Shown here: positions 7,770 through 16,935 of the stretch, piece by piece
Layout of the letters: each line of letters begins with the position of its first letter
Numbering within the stretch: position 1 is the stretch's first letter
Source: G963674685 sp964591275
Lineage (GTDB): Bacteria; Lernaellota; Lernaellaia; JACKCT01
Length of the DNA: 57,593 bases
NCBI GenBank assembly: GCA_964591275.1
Contig: CAZQAE010000031.1
Coordinates: 1 to 57,593, forward strand
Direction: 5' to 3'
The notes under the pieces: model-generated
The model's database searches: none
Told to the model about the DNA's origin: nothing
The model's input: only the letters and a program-made list of their open reading frames with translations
Program-made: the position numbers and the translations under genes

Positions 7770-9629
7770 TCAGGGCGCTTCCTGAGCTTTGAGCATAATC
7801 GGTTCTTTTGTTTTCGGCGTGTCTTTCAGGAAAAGAATGCGCGGCAGGCTGAAAAGAGCAAAGCGGCGATCCTCGATGATTGGCTTGCCGAATTTGCTCA
7901 TGACTTCTTCGATCATCTCCTCGTAGTCGTCTGCGGAAATTTTGGGCAGTAAAGGATTTTCAAATAGCTTCAGCAATGCCTGTTTGTCCAAAAGCGCACG
8001 CCCGACGCCAAGAGAAATGAGCTGATCAATACCGGACATGTCGATGGATCGGGATGCGTTCATGGGAGTCCATCTTTCCAGTGACGCCATTGTGGGATTA
8101 TTTGCTGAAAATTGAGCCCATTTGGGCGGGACCAGATAGCCCAGATCGCGTCCCCGTCCTCCGACGAGAGCCTTTCCGGAGCCGACAACTGCGGGGAGGT
8201 GGTAATCATCGAGAGGACCGGATGGTATGGGCAAAAATGCCGATCCGGGCGCGTCCCGCAAGGATTCGATAACCGGAGACTTGTTGAATTCCGACAAAAA
8301 CGGGCGATTCTGAACGTATAGGATGGTAAAAGAGATCATCAAACTTGTCAGGCAGACAAACAACACGCCGGTTGCTTTTTTGATTTGAGTATTCGGGCTT
8401 TTCCAGATTGCTCCCATGCCGACGGCAATAGCCGCGCAGGCGGCGAAATGGGCATAGGGCCAGAAAGTGTCCGGCCAATACAATCGCGAAAAAGCGGGAA
8501 CCCAGGCGTATAAAAAGGCGTAAAGAGGAGAGCGCCAAACATAAAACTGTGAAATACTTGCGCTGGGGTCTCCTAAACGAATCCGTATAAAAGGGCCGAG
8601 CAAAATAATACCGAAGAAAAGAGCGGCTGCCAGGTAGGGCCAGGTTTTTTTCAGGCGTGTGACCGTCGTGGCCAGCGTGAGAAAAGCGAGCAGGCAGCAA
8701 AATAATAATGTCGAATGATCGGCGACGCTATTACTGAGATTGATGGAAATAAGGCTTGTGCGTTCAAGAAAAGGAGCGCCGGGAAGAGTTTGCAGTTCGT
8801 GAAAGTGTAGCGGCAGCTTGTCGGGGTATACAAAACCCGTTTCCGGCGCCATCGACGCGGCGCCTGATATTAAGGGCTGGTAAAAGAAAAAAGCCGCCCC
8901 TGCAACAGCTAGGCCCGCAATAATGTACCCCGCGACAAGTGGGCCGACGCGTTCCTTGCGCATAATCCGCGAACCAAAACCCCATAAAAAAGAGAATGCA
9001 AACAAAAATAGTACGGCGAATGCGTGTTGGTAGTACCCGCAGGAATCGAGGATGAGAAAAAGCCCTGCAAGGAGACCGGCCTTTAAACCCGGTTTGGCGT
9101 TAAGCCTTTCAAGAGCCAGAAAGACCAGCGGTATGAAGCAAACGGGTATTTGAGGAAGGTGGCCGTCTGCGTACTCCATGAACTTCATCGGCGCCAAAGC
9201 CCATATAGCGGCTATGAATAGAGACAGCACCGGGCTTTTGGTATGACGGTAGAAGTAGATATATCCGATCAAAGCATCGGCCAAAAGCAAGAACAGGCAG
9301 TAAACTGTGTTCGATAGAGGCAGAGAAATGAGCGCATTGAATGGAAAGTATAGGAGGCTGTTGAGAGGCGATCCGTAGAATGGCGCCAGTTCGACTCCAA
9401 AAGGGTGGTATATTGAGGAAGTGTTTGTCGGCCACTTCCCGGCCAGGATGCTTTCCTTGACCGTCCAGTTCCACCACATCGTTCCTTCCACATCGCCTTT
9501 GCCGAGAAAAACTCCGACGAAGACGTTGTCAGGCGAAATCAGGGCGGGCAGGAAAAATGCAGTGCAGCATGTGACAAATAGAACAACGAAAAGGGCGTGC
9601 TTTGTAAATCCCTTGTATTTATGGGGCAT
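7770..9629 (-). CDS. Polytopic membrane protein, probable GT-C-type glycosyltransferase
   Basis: This 619-residue protein has about ten hydrophobic segments and a C-terminal soluble part of roughly 150 residues. After the first membrane segment comes a loop with acidic and Trp residues (GKGDVEGTMWWNW), which is where GT-C enzymes keep their catalytic Asp/Glu. Later loops (GVELAPFYGSPLNSL, MEYADGHLPQIP) are also like those of lipid-linked-sugar transferases. No specific family can be named from sequence alone. GGAAG precedes the ATG, and the start overlaps the end of the upstream SGNH gene by 11 bp, so the two are translationally coupled and probably act on the same envelope glycan. Confidence 0.65.
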   Translation of the reverse strand: MPHKYKGFTKHALFVVLFVTCCTAFFLPALISPDNVFVGVFLGKGDVEGTMWWNWTVKESILAGKWPTNTSSIYHPFGVELAPFYGSPLNSLLYFPFNALISLPLSNTVYCLFLLLADALIGYIYFYRHTKSPVLSLFIAAIWALAPMKFMEYADGHLPQIPVCFIPLVFLALERLNAKPGLKAGLLAGLFLILDSCGYYQHAFAVLFLFAFSFLWGFGSRIMRKERVGPLVAGYIIAGLAVAGAAFFFYQPLISGAASMAPETGFVYPDKLPLHFHELQTLPGAPFLERTSLISINLSNSVADHSTLLFCCLLAFLTLATTVTRLKKTWPYLAAALFFGIILLGPFIRIRLGDPSASISQFYVWRSPLYAFLYAWVPAFSRLYWPDTFWPYAHFAACAAIAVGMGAIWKSPNTQIKKATGVLFVCLTSLMISFTILYVQNRPFLSEFNKSPVIESLRDAPGSAFLPIPSGPLDDYHLPAVVGSGKALVGGRGRDLGYLVPPKWAQFSANNPTMASLERWTPMNASRSIDMSGIDQLISLGVGRALLDKQALLKLFENPLLPKISADDYEEMIEEVMSKFGKPIIEDRRFALFSLPRILFLKDTPKTKEPIMLKAQEAP

Positions 9630-10983
9630 TTTCTTCCAGAATGCGTTTGCTGATCACTTCGTTTGCCAAAAATTCGCCGAGTAATCGATGGCCCAACTCG
9701 TGAAAGTGAGCCGAATCCGCAAAAATCTCGCTTGAGGAATATCCCGCGAAAGCGGGTCGGACGTCAATGTAGGAATTTGGTGCGAGATCTTGGATTATTT
9801 GAGCGTAGGATGATTCAAAGTGTTCAAGGGAATCATCGATCTCGGGAGTAAACATAAGATGATAGGACTCACGCCTCTTATGCCCCAGATAGTACCCAAT
9901 GATTTCCTCGCGGCTTGGTGAAGGAATCGGTCCAAGATTCTCGACAGATTGCGGGATGAGTTCCGGGTGTTCCGGGCGACCGAGGCCTGCTCTATCCCTC
10001 GCGTTGCGCACGAGTTTGGACTCATAAAAGAGTTTTCGTATTCCGGCAACGAAAGGGTTGGCGGATCCGTAGCGCACGCGTTTTGCTAAAACAGCCGCCG
10101 GGCAATCAGGACAATCGGCGATGATTTTCTGGATGTGTGGATATACAACGCGGGAACCAAAAGGCGGGACAATCCGCCCACACCAGGTGACGATAACCAG
10201 ATCGGGATCGAGCCTGTCCAGAATCTGATCGAAGTACAGCCACTGCATCAGGTCGTCGGTTCCCCAAATTCCCGCATTGATCGTTTGGATGCCGGAATTT
10301 TGATAATGCTCACGCAGGCGCGCGCCCATTACGTGCGCGGCGGTCTTTTCAGGCGGTACGCCCGGTCCCAGGCTCTGTGAATCGCCAACCCATAAAATTC
10401 TGTACTTCCAGGCCGGTTTTTGCTGCGGCCACATCCGACCGTCCACCCTGATGGTGGGAGCGTCGTCGAAAGAGCCGAAGAGGTTCGTGTAGAGGTCAAT
10501 ATCCCAGCGCAAGCCTTCGGCGCCGGGAATGTGGATTTCATAAACGCCTGCGAAGATTGGAGGCGTCGGCTGCAAATATTCCGCGCCGATGAGACCCAGC
10601 GAAGCCGACGCGACAATCAGCGGCGTCGCAATCCATTTCCTCAAATGGACAAAAGCGCAAGCCAGCATCGGCAGGGCGAGAATGAGAACCGCCGGGACGG
10701 CTATCGGTGAAAGGTTCGTGAAGGAAATGAGGCAAAGGAATACGGCCAGAGGCAAAAATATTATCAGGGTTCGGCGCATGGCTGAAAGACGCGAGGAAAT
10801 GAACACCCCGAAAACCAAGGTCATGACGATGCACGTGGCAATAAACGCATGAACAATTCGTTCATTGGTGGTTTTGGAATTAAAAAAAGCTACGGCGATA
10901 AGCGTTAGCGAAAGTGCTGACAAGGGGATCAGTCGCTTCAGTACGGCGGCTGTTTGTTCTTTACTGAATCGTTCGGTGTGCAT
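9619..10983 (-). CDS. Membrane-anchored SGNH/GDSL hydrolase
   Basis: The first 135 of 454 residues form four or five membrane segments. The rest is an SGNH esterase/acyltransferase domain facing the periplasm. Block I is YRILWVGDSQS (Ser202), a glycine block follows (NAGIWGTDD), and the C-terminal catalytic pair is Asp423 and His426 (DSAHFHELGH). Such proteins often add or remove acetyl groups on exported polysaccharides. The coupling to the downstream GT-C-like membrane protein (11-bp overlap) supports a role in glycan modification. No good ribosome site precedes the ATG at 10983. Two other proteins in the window share the anchored SGNH plan. Confidence 0.75.
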   Translation of the reverse strand: MHTERFSKEQTAAVLKRLIPLSALSLTLIAVAFFNSKTTNERIVHAFIATCIVMTLVFGVFISSRLSAMRRTLIIFLPLAVFLCLISFTNLSPIAVPAVLILALPMLACAFVHLRKWIATPLIVASASLGLIGAEYLQPTPPIFAGVYEIHIPGAEGLRWDIDLYTNLFGSFDDAPTIRVDGRMWPQQKPAWKYRILWVGDSQSLGPGVPPEKTAAHVMGARLREHYQNSGIQTINAGIWGTDDLMQWLYFDQILDRLDPDLVIVTWCGRIVPPFGSRVVYPHIQKIIADCPDCPAAVLAKRVRYGSANPFVAGIRKLFYESKLVRNARDRAGLGRPEHPELIPQSVENLGPIPSPSREEIIGYYLGHKRRESYHLMFTPEIDDSLEHFESSYAQIIQDLAPNSYIDVRPAFAGYSSSEIFADSAHFHELGHRLLGEFLANEVISKRILEENAP

Positions 10984-11028
10984 CGATTTTTTAGTCTAAT
11001 CAGTTGTCGCTATATAATCGGCGCCGAA

Positions 11029-11964
11029 CTAGTAGACATAAGAATGCCAGCCGTGCGCGTCATCCAGTTCGCCGTTGACGTACTGGAAGAAGCGATCCTG
11101 AATAGCTTTGGTGATCGGGCCGCGCGCTCCGGCTCCGATGGGAATTTTGTCTACGCTGGCGATGGGCGTAACTTCGGCGGCGGTTCCGGTGAAGAAAACC
11201 TCGTCGGCGATATAAACCATCTCACGCGGTATGGAAGCCTCGATAACCTCGTAGCCGAGTTCCTTCAAAACCGTGATGACTGCGTCGCGCGTGATTCCCG
11301 GCAGCACGCTGTTGCTCAGCGGCGGGGTCATGACCTTGCCTTTGCGTATGACGAAAATGTTTTCGCCGCTTCCCTCGCTGACGCATCCGTTGGTATCCAG
11401 GGCAATGCCTTCCGCGTAGCCGTTGGCAATGGCTTCCATTTTTATAAGTTGGCTGTTGGCGTAGTTGGCGCCGCATTTGGCCATGGCGGGCATAGTGTTG
11501 GCGGCGAAGCGATTCCAGGAAGAGAACATGACGTCAACGCCTTTTTCCAGGGCCTCGGGACCGAGGTAGGCGCCCCATTCCCAGGCGCAGATATAAGATT
11601 CGATAGTGTTGTCTTGTCCGAAAACTCCGAAGGGTCCCGTGCCGCGAAATACGATGGGGCGCAAATAGCACTCTTTAAATCCATTGACTCTGACCGTCTC
11701 AACGCTGGCCTGAAAAAGCTCGTCGTAGGTGTATGGTGTGTCCATACGGTACATTTTCATTGAATCCAGAAGTCGTTGGATGTGCTCGTCGAGTCGCCAG
11801 ATGGTTGGGCCTTTCGGCGTGTTGTAGCATCGGATTCCCTCAAAAACGCTGGAACCGTAATGCAATCCGTGCACCATGACGTGCACCGTCGAATCTTTCC
11901 AGTTGATAAATTCGCCGTTTCTCCAAACCTTGCTGTCGCCCGGAATGTCGTTGAATACCGTCAT
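11029..11964 (-). CDS. ilvE: Branched-chain amino acid aminotransferase
   Basis: This PLP enzyme (fold type IV, 311 residues) swaps amino groups between glutamate and the keto acids of Leu, Ile and Val. The PLP lysine is Lys163 in MAKCGANYANS. Other family marks are GLHYGSSVFEGIRCY near residue 33, YLRPIVFRG at 100, the segment EGIALDTNGCVSEGSGENIF, and FFTGTAAEVTPI near the C-terminus. GGGGGA is 5 bases before the ATG. It appears to be a single gene with its own promoter about 100 bp upstream. It could also serve the reverse direction, feeding branched-chain keto acids to a ferredoxin oxidoreductase such as the one at 54513. Confidence 0.95.
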   Translation of the reverse strand: MTVFNDIPGDSKVWRNGEFINWKDSTVHVMVHGLHYGSSVFEGIRCYNTPKGPTIWRLDEHIQRLLDSMKMYRMDTPYTYDELFQASVETVRVNGFKECYLRPIVFRGTGPFGVFGQDNTIESYICAWEWGAYLGPEALEKGVDVMFSSWNRFAANTMPAMAKCGANYANSQLIKMEAIANGYAEGIALDTNGCVSEGSGENIFVIRKGKVMTPPLSNSVLPGITRDAVITVLKELGYEVIEASIPREMVYIADEVFFTGTAAEVTPIASVDKIPIGAGARGPITKAIQDRFFQYVNGELDDAHGWHSYVY

Positions 11965-12063
11965 GAGAATCCCCCGGTTTTGTTGTCAATAAAGGAACTA
12001 AAAAGCGCACAAACGGCTCTGGCTTTAATAACGAAATGACCTCAGCCAAATCCAAGAAATCAA

Positions 12064-12090
12064 ATTATAGAAGCCCCGAGCTTTAGTCAA
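12064..12090 (-). promoter_or_regulatory. Putative ilvE promoter
   Basis: On the minus strand TTGACT (12090-12085) is followed 15 bp later by a perfect TATAAT (12069-12064). The spacing is short but the -10 box is exact. It implies a leader of about 95 bases before ilvE. I saw no clear leader peptide or terminator in it. Confidence 0.5.
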
Positions 12091-12160
12091 CTCGTCGCCA
12101 CAACGGATAAAGCCGCTTTGCTCATGAAGGAAATCAGATATTCGAAAACTTTAGGCTTGC

Positions 12161-13900
12161 TTAATGCTGCCTGGCATGTGGTGAGTTTTCAACGCAGCGA
12201 AAACCAAAATCCTTATTCCAGTAAGTGGGTTCGAAGCGCGTGTTGCGATACGATACGCGAAGTTGCCAGGGGTGGGAAAACCATCCGCCGCCTCGAAGAA
12301 TTCTTTTTATTCCCTGCGAAGGACCGGGAGGATTCATCTTAGGGGAGTTTTCGTAGTAGTAAGTGAAACTATACCAGTCCAGGCACCATTCCCAGGCGTT
12401 TCCGATCATATCGAAAAGTCCCCATGCGTTGGGGCGTTTTTGCGCGACCGGGTGGGTACTCCGTTGAGAGTTGCCGGCGTACCAGGCGATCTCTTCAAGA
12501 GGAGCATAGAGGTTTTCCTGAACCCCGGAACGGGCTGCATATTCCCATTGTGCCTCCGTGGGGAGGGATTTGCCATGGAATTTGCAATACTGCGCGGATT
12601 GGTGGAGCGTGACGCCAACAATCGGGTGATCTACGGGTTTTTCACGATACCATTCGCTCCACTCGGGTTCGCTGCAGGCTCCGTCCTCCACGCACTTTTT
12701 GTATTGTCCGTTGGTGATCTCCGTTTTATCCATGCGAAAAGGACTAAGCGTAACATTGTGCAGGGGTTTTTCGTCGGCGTGGCAATCGTTATCGCCCGGA
12801 CTGCATCCCATGATGAAATCGCCTCCGGGAATATCGGCCATGGAATCTATGGGAGAATGCGCCAACTCAGGCAGTGGCATATTAGGCGCAGGCTTGTGAT
12901 GGATCGCTTTTGAATCGGATTCTATGAGGCCATTGGCCAGCATCATCTTGACGACATCTTCAGCGTACCAGGTCATCACGTAGGCTGGTGGATGAATGGG
13001 AGTGAATTCACGCGGCAGCCCTTCGGCGTCGGGTCTTAAGATGGGTACGTTGGTTTCGCTGTAGTAACTGCGATAGTCTTCGGTCGAAGCGCCGGGGTAA
13101 ATGAAGATGCAGGATTTGACTCCCTGGGCGGATGCGTCGCCAATGAGCTTGCGGATGGCCCTGACATTATTTTTCTCAAAATGAGGACATGACATCCATC
13201 CGCTTTCGCGCATGGCGTAAAAACCGGCAACGAAATAACGCCCAAGCCGGCTGCTGAATGCAATTCGAGCTTGCTGGCTTGGAGAAAATCCCAAAAATGA
13301 ATCATGGAAGAGCTTTTCGAAAAGCTCGGGATGCGTGGTGAAGTAATCCGAAATCGGCGACTCGTTCAGGAACGCTGGCGCCCCGATATTTGACAAGCCA
13401 AGTATAAAAAGGTCGGGATCATATTTTTTAAGAGCTTCCTGGCCGATGATCGACATCTGCGTACCGACATATGCGCATGTTCCTGCGTTCCAGACCTCGA
13501 AACGGCCTTTGAATCTTCGATTAAGCATCTTTTCAAGTTGTGCCGGGAAGCTCTCGTTATCGAATAGTTTCAGTCCGTAGAAGTTCGATCCTCCGAGGCA
13601 CACAATTCTGTATACGCCTTGCGGTTTTTCCGCAGGGTGTGAGATTCCGCGATAACCAAGCGCATTGATATTGATGCGTCCGTCAGCATTAGAAGCGCCG
13701 CTTTTGAGGCGAAACATCAAATCCGGATCGTCCGATACTTCATGGATCGGAATGTCGGCTGTTTGGTAGTAGAGGAGTTTTTCAATGGTTTTCCAATCGA
13801 GATTGCAGGCGCCCACGACATACTCTGCGACGATCAACGCAAGTAAAAAAGCAATCGGAATGATGAGGAAACTCAATAAAAATCGACGTGATCTCTTCAT
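12161..13900 (-). CDS. SGNH-like domain fused to FGE-sulfatase-fold domain
   Basis: This 579-residue envelope protein begins with a signal anchor (residues 5-30). Residues about 60-330 form an SGNH-like domain: block I VCLGGSNFYG has Ser105, with GGSN in place of GDSx, then VWNAGTCAYVG (Asn138), a segment LFILGLSNIG, and a candidate histidine His303. Residues about 355-571 form a SUMF1/FGE-sulfatase domain (IPGGDFIMGCSPGDND, KTEITNGQYKKCV, LPTEAQWEYAAR, NAWEWCLDWY, RILRGGGWF, DFGFRCV). The copper-binding Cys pair of true formylglycine-generating enzymes is not seen after RGGGW, so this fold is likely used for another job. No strong ribosome site is visible. It appears to stand alone. Confidence 0.75.
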   Translation of the reverse strand: MKRSRRFLLSFLIIPIAFLLALIVAEYVVGACNLDWKTIEKLLYYQTADIPIHEVSDDPDLMFRLKSGASNADGRININALGYRGISHPAEKPQGVYRIVCLGGSNFYGLKLFDNESFPAQLEKMLNRRFKGRFEVWNAGTCAYVGTQMSIIGQEALKKYDPDLFILGLSNIGAPAFLNESPISDYFTTHPELFEKLFHDSFLGFSPSQQARIAFSSRLGRYFVAGFYAMRESGWMSCPHFEKNNVRAIRKLIGDASAQGVKSCIFIYPGASTEDYRSYYSETNVPILRPDAEGLPREFTPIHPPAYVMTWYAEDVVKMMLANGLIESDSKAIHHKPAPNMPLPELAHSPIDSMADIPGGDFIMGCSPGDNDCHADEKPLHNVTLSPFRMDKTEITNGQYKKCVEDGACSEPEWSEWYREKPVDHPIVGVTLHQSAQYCKFHGKSLPTEAQWEYAARSGVQENLYAPLEEIAWYAGNSQRSTHPVAQKRPNAWGLFDMIGNAWEWCLDWYSFTYYYENSPKMNPPGPSQGIKRILRGGGWFSHPWQLRVSYRNTRFEPTYWNKDFGFRCVENSPHARQH

Positions 13901-14125
13901 AGGCGCAACATTTCCATCGAAAACAAATTGAGACTATACGCGAAAACGGTCCATAATTATCAACCTGTGTTGATCTGTTTGTCAATGCCGCTGCCGTGAA
14001 ATGATGATCAGCGTTGCCCGCATGAAGTTCGAATATTCTCGAAATGGGTCAGGTACGCTAAAGTGTTTCGCGCTCAATGAGCTTTTGGATGGCCGTGCCT
14101 GACATCCATCTTTTTTAATTCAAGA

Positions 14126-14154
14126 TTGACAGGGTTGGGGGGCATGGCTAACAT
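14126..14154 (+). promoter_or_regulatory. Promoter of the yfgM-bamB pair
   Basis: TTGACA (14126-14131) and TAACAT (14149-14154) are exactly 17 bp apart, 39 bp before the first codon. The 290-bp gap from 13901 to 14192 holds no gene. A weak stem (14086-14108) followed by TCTTTTTT lies just upstream of the promoter. Confidence 0.65.
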
Positions 14155-14192
14155 GCGCGCGTTTCGCTGATAAGATCAAGGGAGGATGCGCC

Positions 14193-14957
14193 TTGGCAAA
14201 AAAAATCAAGGTTACGAGAAAGCAGATGAAAAGCGATGACGAATTCCTGTCGTGGATGAAAGACGTTGCGGCGCAGGTATTCGTTTATCGAAAGTATATC
14301 GCCATCGGTTTAGCCACGTTTGGAGTGGTCGTTTTGGCGATTGTTGGATTCCGCCTTTTAATGAAAAGCGGTCAATCCAAAGCCGTGACCGCGATGTCGC
14401 AGGCGGAAGAAGTATTCTACGCCCCTGTCGCCGCCCTGGACAAAGGGGCAGGGGCTTTACCGGACGATCTGCAATTCGATACGGAGCAGGAACGTTTTGA
14501 AGCGGCCCTGGAAAAATTCAACGATATTTCGAAAAAGTACGGGCGATCGAAACAGGGTCAACTGGCGCACTTTTACTCGGCTTTGTCTTTGCAACACATG
14601 CTGAAAAATGAAGAAGCGGCTGCGGCTTACAAAAAATTTCTGGGCGGGGCGAATCAGGAGAATCCTCTGTGGTCCATCGCCTGGCAGGGCGTCGGCTATT
14701 GCGAAGAGGCTCTGGAAAATTACGACTCGGCTTTGGAAGCCTTCGGCAAGATGGCGGAAAATGAAAACGATTCCTACTTCAAAACCCAATCCTTTCTCCA
14801 CATGGCCAGGGTTCATGAGATTCAGAAAAACTTTAGCGCCGCATTGGAAAAACTGGCGGCTTATTCACGTGAAGTCGGTGAGAGCGATCCGAATAAACGA
14901 CAGATTGAACGGCGCATCGCCATTCTGAAAAGACTGAAGGAAATCAATGCAGGCTGA
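14193..14957 (+). CDS. YfgM-like TPR protein with membrane anchor
   Basis: The 254-residue product has a basic, cytoplasmic N-terminus (about 35 residues), one membrane segment (IAIGLATFGVVVLAIVGFRL, residues 37-56) and a periplasmic part with three or four TPR-like helix pairs (AHFYSALSLQHMLKN, AWQGVGYCEEALENYDSALEA, SFLHMARVHEIQKNFSAALE). This is the plan of YfgM, which helps proteins leaving the Sec translocon. Translation starts at a TTG, supported by GGGAGG seven bases upstream. Its end overlaps the BamB-like gene by 11 bp, the same yfgM-bamB order as in enterobacteria, so a role in outer-membrane protein delivery is a reasonable inference. Confidence 0.75.
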   Translation: MAKKIKVTRKQMKSDDEFLSWMKDVAAQVFVYRKYIAIGLATFGVVVLAIVGFRLLMKSGQSKAVTAMSQAEEVFYAPVAALDKGAGALPDDLQFDTEQERFEAALEKFNDISKKYGRSKQGQLAHFYSALSLQHMLKNEEAAAAYKKFLGGANQENPLWSIAWQGVGYCEEALENYDSALEAFGKMAENENDSYFKTQSFLHMARVHEIQKNFSAALEKLAAYSREVGESDPNKRQIERRIAILKRLKEINAG

Positions 14958-16194
14958 TAGTCGGCCCATCGCCGCGCAGTGCCTGATCCTTGCACTGATA
15001 TTTTGCACTTTGCTGCTTGGCGGCTGCGCGACGGGTTATTGGGCCAGCGCGCCCGACTCGCCGGATAACAACTTCTATAAAAATCAGAAACTGACGCTTC
15101 CCCTGAAAGTTTCCTGGATAAAACCTCTTATAAATTACGGGCAGGATGTTCCATTCAGGCCTCTTGAATACGCATCGCCGATTATTGGGGAATCTCACGT
15201 GTACGTCGGCGTCAGCACCGGTCATTTCTTTGCGTTGAATAAGATCACAGGAAGCATCCAATGGCGCTTTGACGCCTACGGACCCGTCGACGGCGCACCG
15301 GCGATCGCGGGCAATATTATCGTTTTCGGCGATTCGGATGGAATGGTTTACGGATTGGATCGAAGAACCGGATTTGCAAAATGGACTTATAAGCCTCTGG
15401 GTGAAATTCTGGGGCGACCCCTTATCGAAAACGGAAAGGTCTATTTCTCCACAAGTTATAACAGGGTCTATTGCCTGGATATGAACGACGGCAAATGGGT
15501 TTGGATGCATCAGCGGGATATCCCCGGCACATTTACCGTCAAGGGAGTCGCTGGAATTGTGATCGATAAGGAACTTTTGTTCGCCGGATTTTCCGATGGT
15601 TACATCGTGGCTCTGGACCCCGCTAGCGGTCGGGAAAAATGGAAGAACCTTCTTAACATCGGCGAACAGTTGACCGACGTGGATTCTACGCCAACTGTGG
15701 GCGGCGACTTCGTCTATGTGGCGGCGTACGATGGCAATCTATACGGACTTGGACGCAATGATGGAGAAGTGCGTTGGAAGTTGGAAGGCGGCGAAAGCGT
15801 CTCCAAAGCGGCGCTTAAAGGAGATGTCCTTTATGTGTCCACCTCAATGGGTGATGTCATCGCTGTGGACAAATTCTCCGGTCGGAAGATTTGGGAAATG
15901 GACATCCGGCAAGAAGATAGAAGCCACAGCCTGGCCAAAGGGCCGATAAGAAGGCGAAAGAACGCAAACTCTCCCGTGATCATCAAAGACACCCTTATCA
16001 CCGCGTCGAATCACGGATATTTATATGCCCTGGACATCGAAAACGGTGATGTGAAATGGCGCTGGTATCCGGGCATAGGCGTATCCGGGAATTTCGCCGT
16101 TGATTCAGGCCGGATCTACTTTCTGGGCAATGCCGGGCAATTGTTTTCCTTCCTGCTCGAATCGCCGATTTTCGAATCAATTTCCATCAACTGA
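14947..16194 (+). CDS. bamB: BamB-like lipoprotein with PQQ-type beta-propeller
   Basis: BamB is the propeller subunit of the BAM machine that inserts outer-membrane proteins. The 415-residue product has a lipoprotein signal with lipobox LLGGC at about residues 23-27 (lipid on Cys). Repeats of the PQQ propeller type fill the rest: VGVSTGHFFALNKITGSIQWRF, VYGLDRRTGFAKW, VYCLDMNDGKWVW, IVALDPASGREKW, LYGLGRNDGEVRWK, VIAVDKFSGRKIWEM, LYALDIENGDVKWRW. That gives seven or eight blades. It is coupled to the yfgM-like gene by an 11-bp overlap. It could be another propeller lipoprotein, but the gene order favours BamB. Confidence 0.8.
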   Translation: MQADSRPIAAQCLILALIFCTLLLGGCATGYWASAPDSPDNNFYKNQKLTLPLKVSWIKPLINYGQDVPFRPLEYASPIIGESHVYVGVSTGHFFALNKITGSIQWRFDAYGPVDGAPAIAGNIIVFGDSDGMVYGLDRRTGFAKWTYKPLGEILGRPLIENGKVYFSTSYNRVYCLDMNDGKWVWMHQRDIPGTFTVKGVAGIVIDKELLFAGFSDGYIVALDPASGREKWKNLLNIGEQLTDVDSTPTVGGDFVYVAAYDGNLYGLGRNDGEVRWKLEGGESVSKAALKGDVLYVSTSMGDVIAVDKFSGRKIWEMDIRQEDRSHSLAKGPIRRRKNANSPVIIKDTLITASNHGYLYALDIENGDVKWRWYPGIGVSGNFAVDSGRIYFLGNAGQLFSFLLESPIFESISIN

Positions 16195-16333
16195 AGTCTT
16201 TTATTTAAAGATGCGTTAGTATGACTGGACGTGGGCGTCGGCCTCTATTGCGACACCTGTATCCATAGCAGGCACTATATTGTTTACGACGCGGGTCTAG
16301 GCCAAGGCATCCGGCAACCGGACGCTGTGAGGT

Positions 16334-16864
16334 ATGGATAAAACCATGTTCACCCATTCTGTTATAAGGCATTTGAGGGCCGTCGCTGCGCTCCCCGGTG
16401 TCGTGATAATTGTCATCCCCTGCATCATCCTTGCCTGGAGCAGTGGCTGGCATGGCTTGTCTGCGGTTCCGACAGCGCTTCAATTTGCGATTGTCGTAGT
16501 GGGCGCCACTCTTGCGACGGTCGGCCTCATCTTGATGATCAAGACAATCTCACTTTTCGTCCGCGTGGGAAGTGGTACGCTGGCCCCTTGGGATCCGACG
16601 AAGTATCTGGTTGTTCAGGGGATATACCGACGCGTTCGCAACCCGATGATTAGCGGCGTCGCGCTTGTTCTATTAGGCGAGGCGGTGCTTTTTACTTCGT
16701 CGTGGCTCTTTGGCTGGTTCTTTGTGTTCGCACTCGCCAACGTCGCGTACATCCCGGTCGTCGAGGAGCAGGGCCTTGTCCGCCGTTTTGGCAATGCTTA
16801 TCTGGAATACCGCCGCAACGTCCCACGCTGGATCCCACGGATACCCCCGCAGCCGAGATTCTGA
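16334..16864 (+). CDS. Isoprenylcysteine carboxyl methyltransferase-like membrane enzyme
   Basis: This 176-residue integral membrane protein has four hydrophobic segments. The conserved C-terminal half of the ICMT/PEMT family is present: YLVVQGIYRRVRNPMISG (residues about 91-108; the RNPMISG motif), a pair of membrane helices, then EEQGLVRRFGNAYLEYRRNVPRWIPR, where the double Glu and the YxxY-like segment bind S-adenosylmethionine and substrate. In bacteria these enzymes methylate small lipids or unknown substrates. It stands alone between two unrelated operons, convergent with the AOR gene 71 bp away. The start is not supported by a good ribosome site. An ATG 12 bases further on is possible. 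Confidence 0.78.
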   Translation: MDKTMFTHSVIRHLRAVAALPGVVIIVIPCIILAWSSGWHGLSAVPTALQFAIVVVGATLATVGLILMIKTISLFVRVGSGTLAPWDPTKYLVVQGIYRRVRNPMISGVALVLLGEAVLFTSSWLFGWFFVFALANVAYIPVVEEQGLVRRFGNAYLEYRRNVPRWIPRIPPQPRF

Positions 16865-16935
16865 TAGGTGCGCTTAGCCTCATACCTGCATCCGGCGAGG
16901 CGGTTGTGAGGTTTCGGTAGGGCGCAGATGCGCGG

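Noticed and set aside
12161..13900. True formylglycine-generating enzyme
   Set aside because: The copper-binding Cys pair is absent and no sulfatase gene is nearby.
14026..14042. GTTCGAAT-like T-loop sequence suggesting a tRNA
   Set aside because: No acceptor stem, D arm or anticodon arm can be folded around it.
14086..14118. Stem TGGATG/CATCCA followed by TCTTTTTT as a terminator
   Set aside because: The stem has only six pairs and no plus-strand gene lies upstream.
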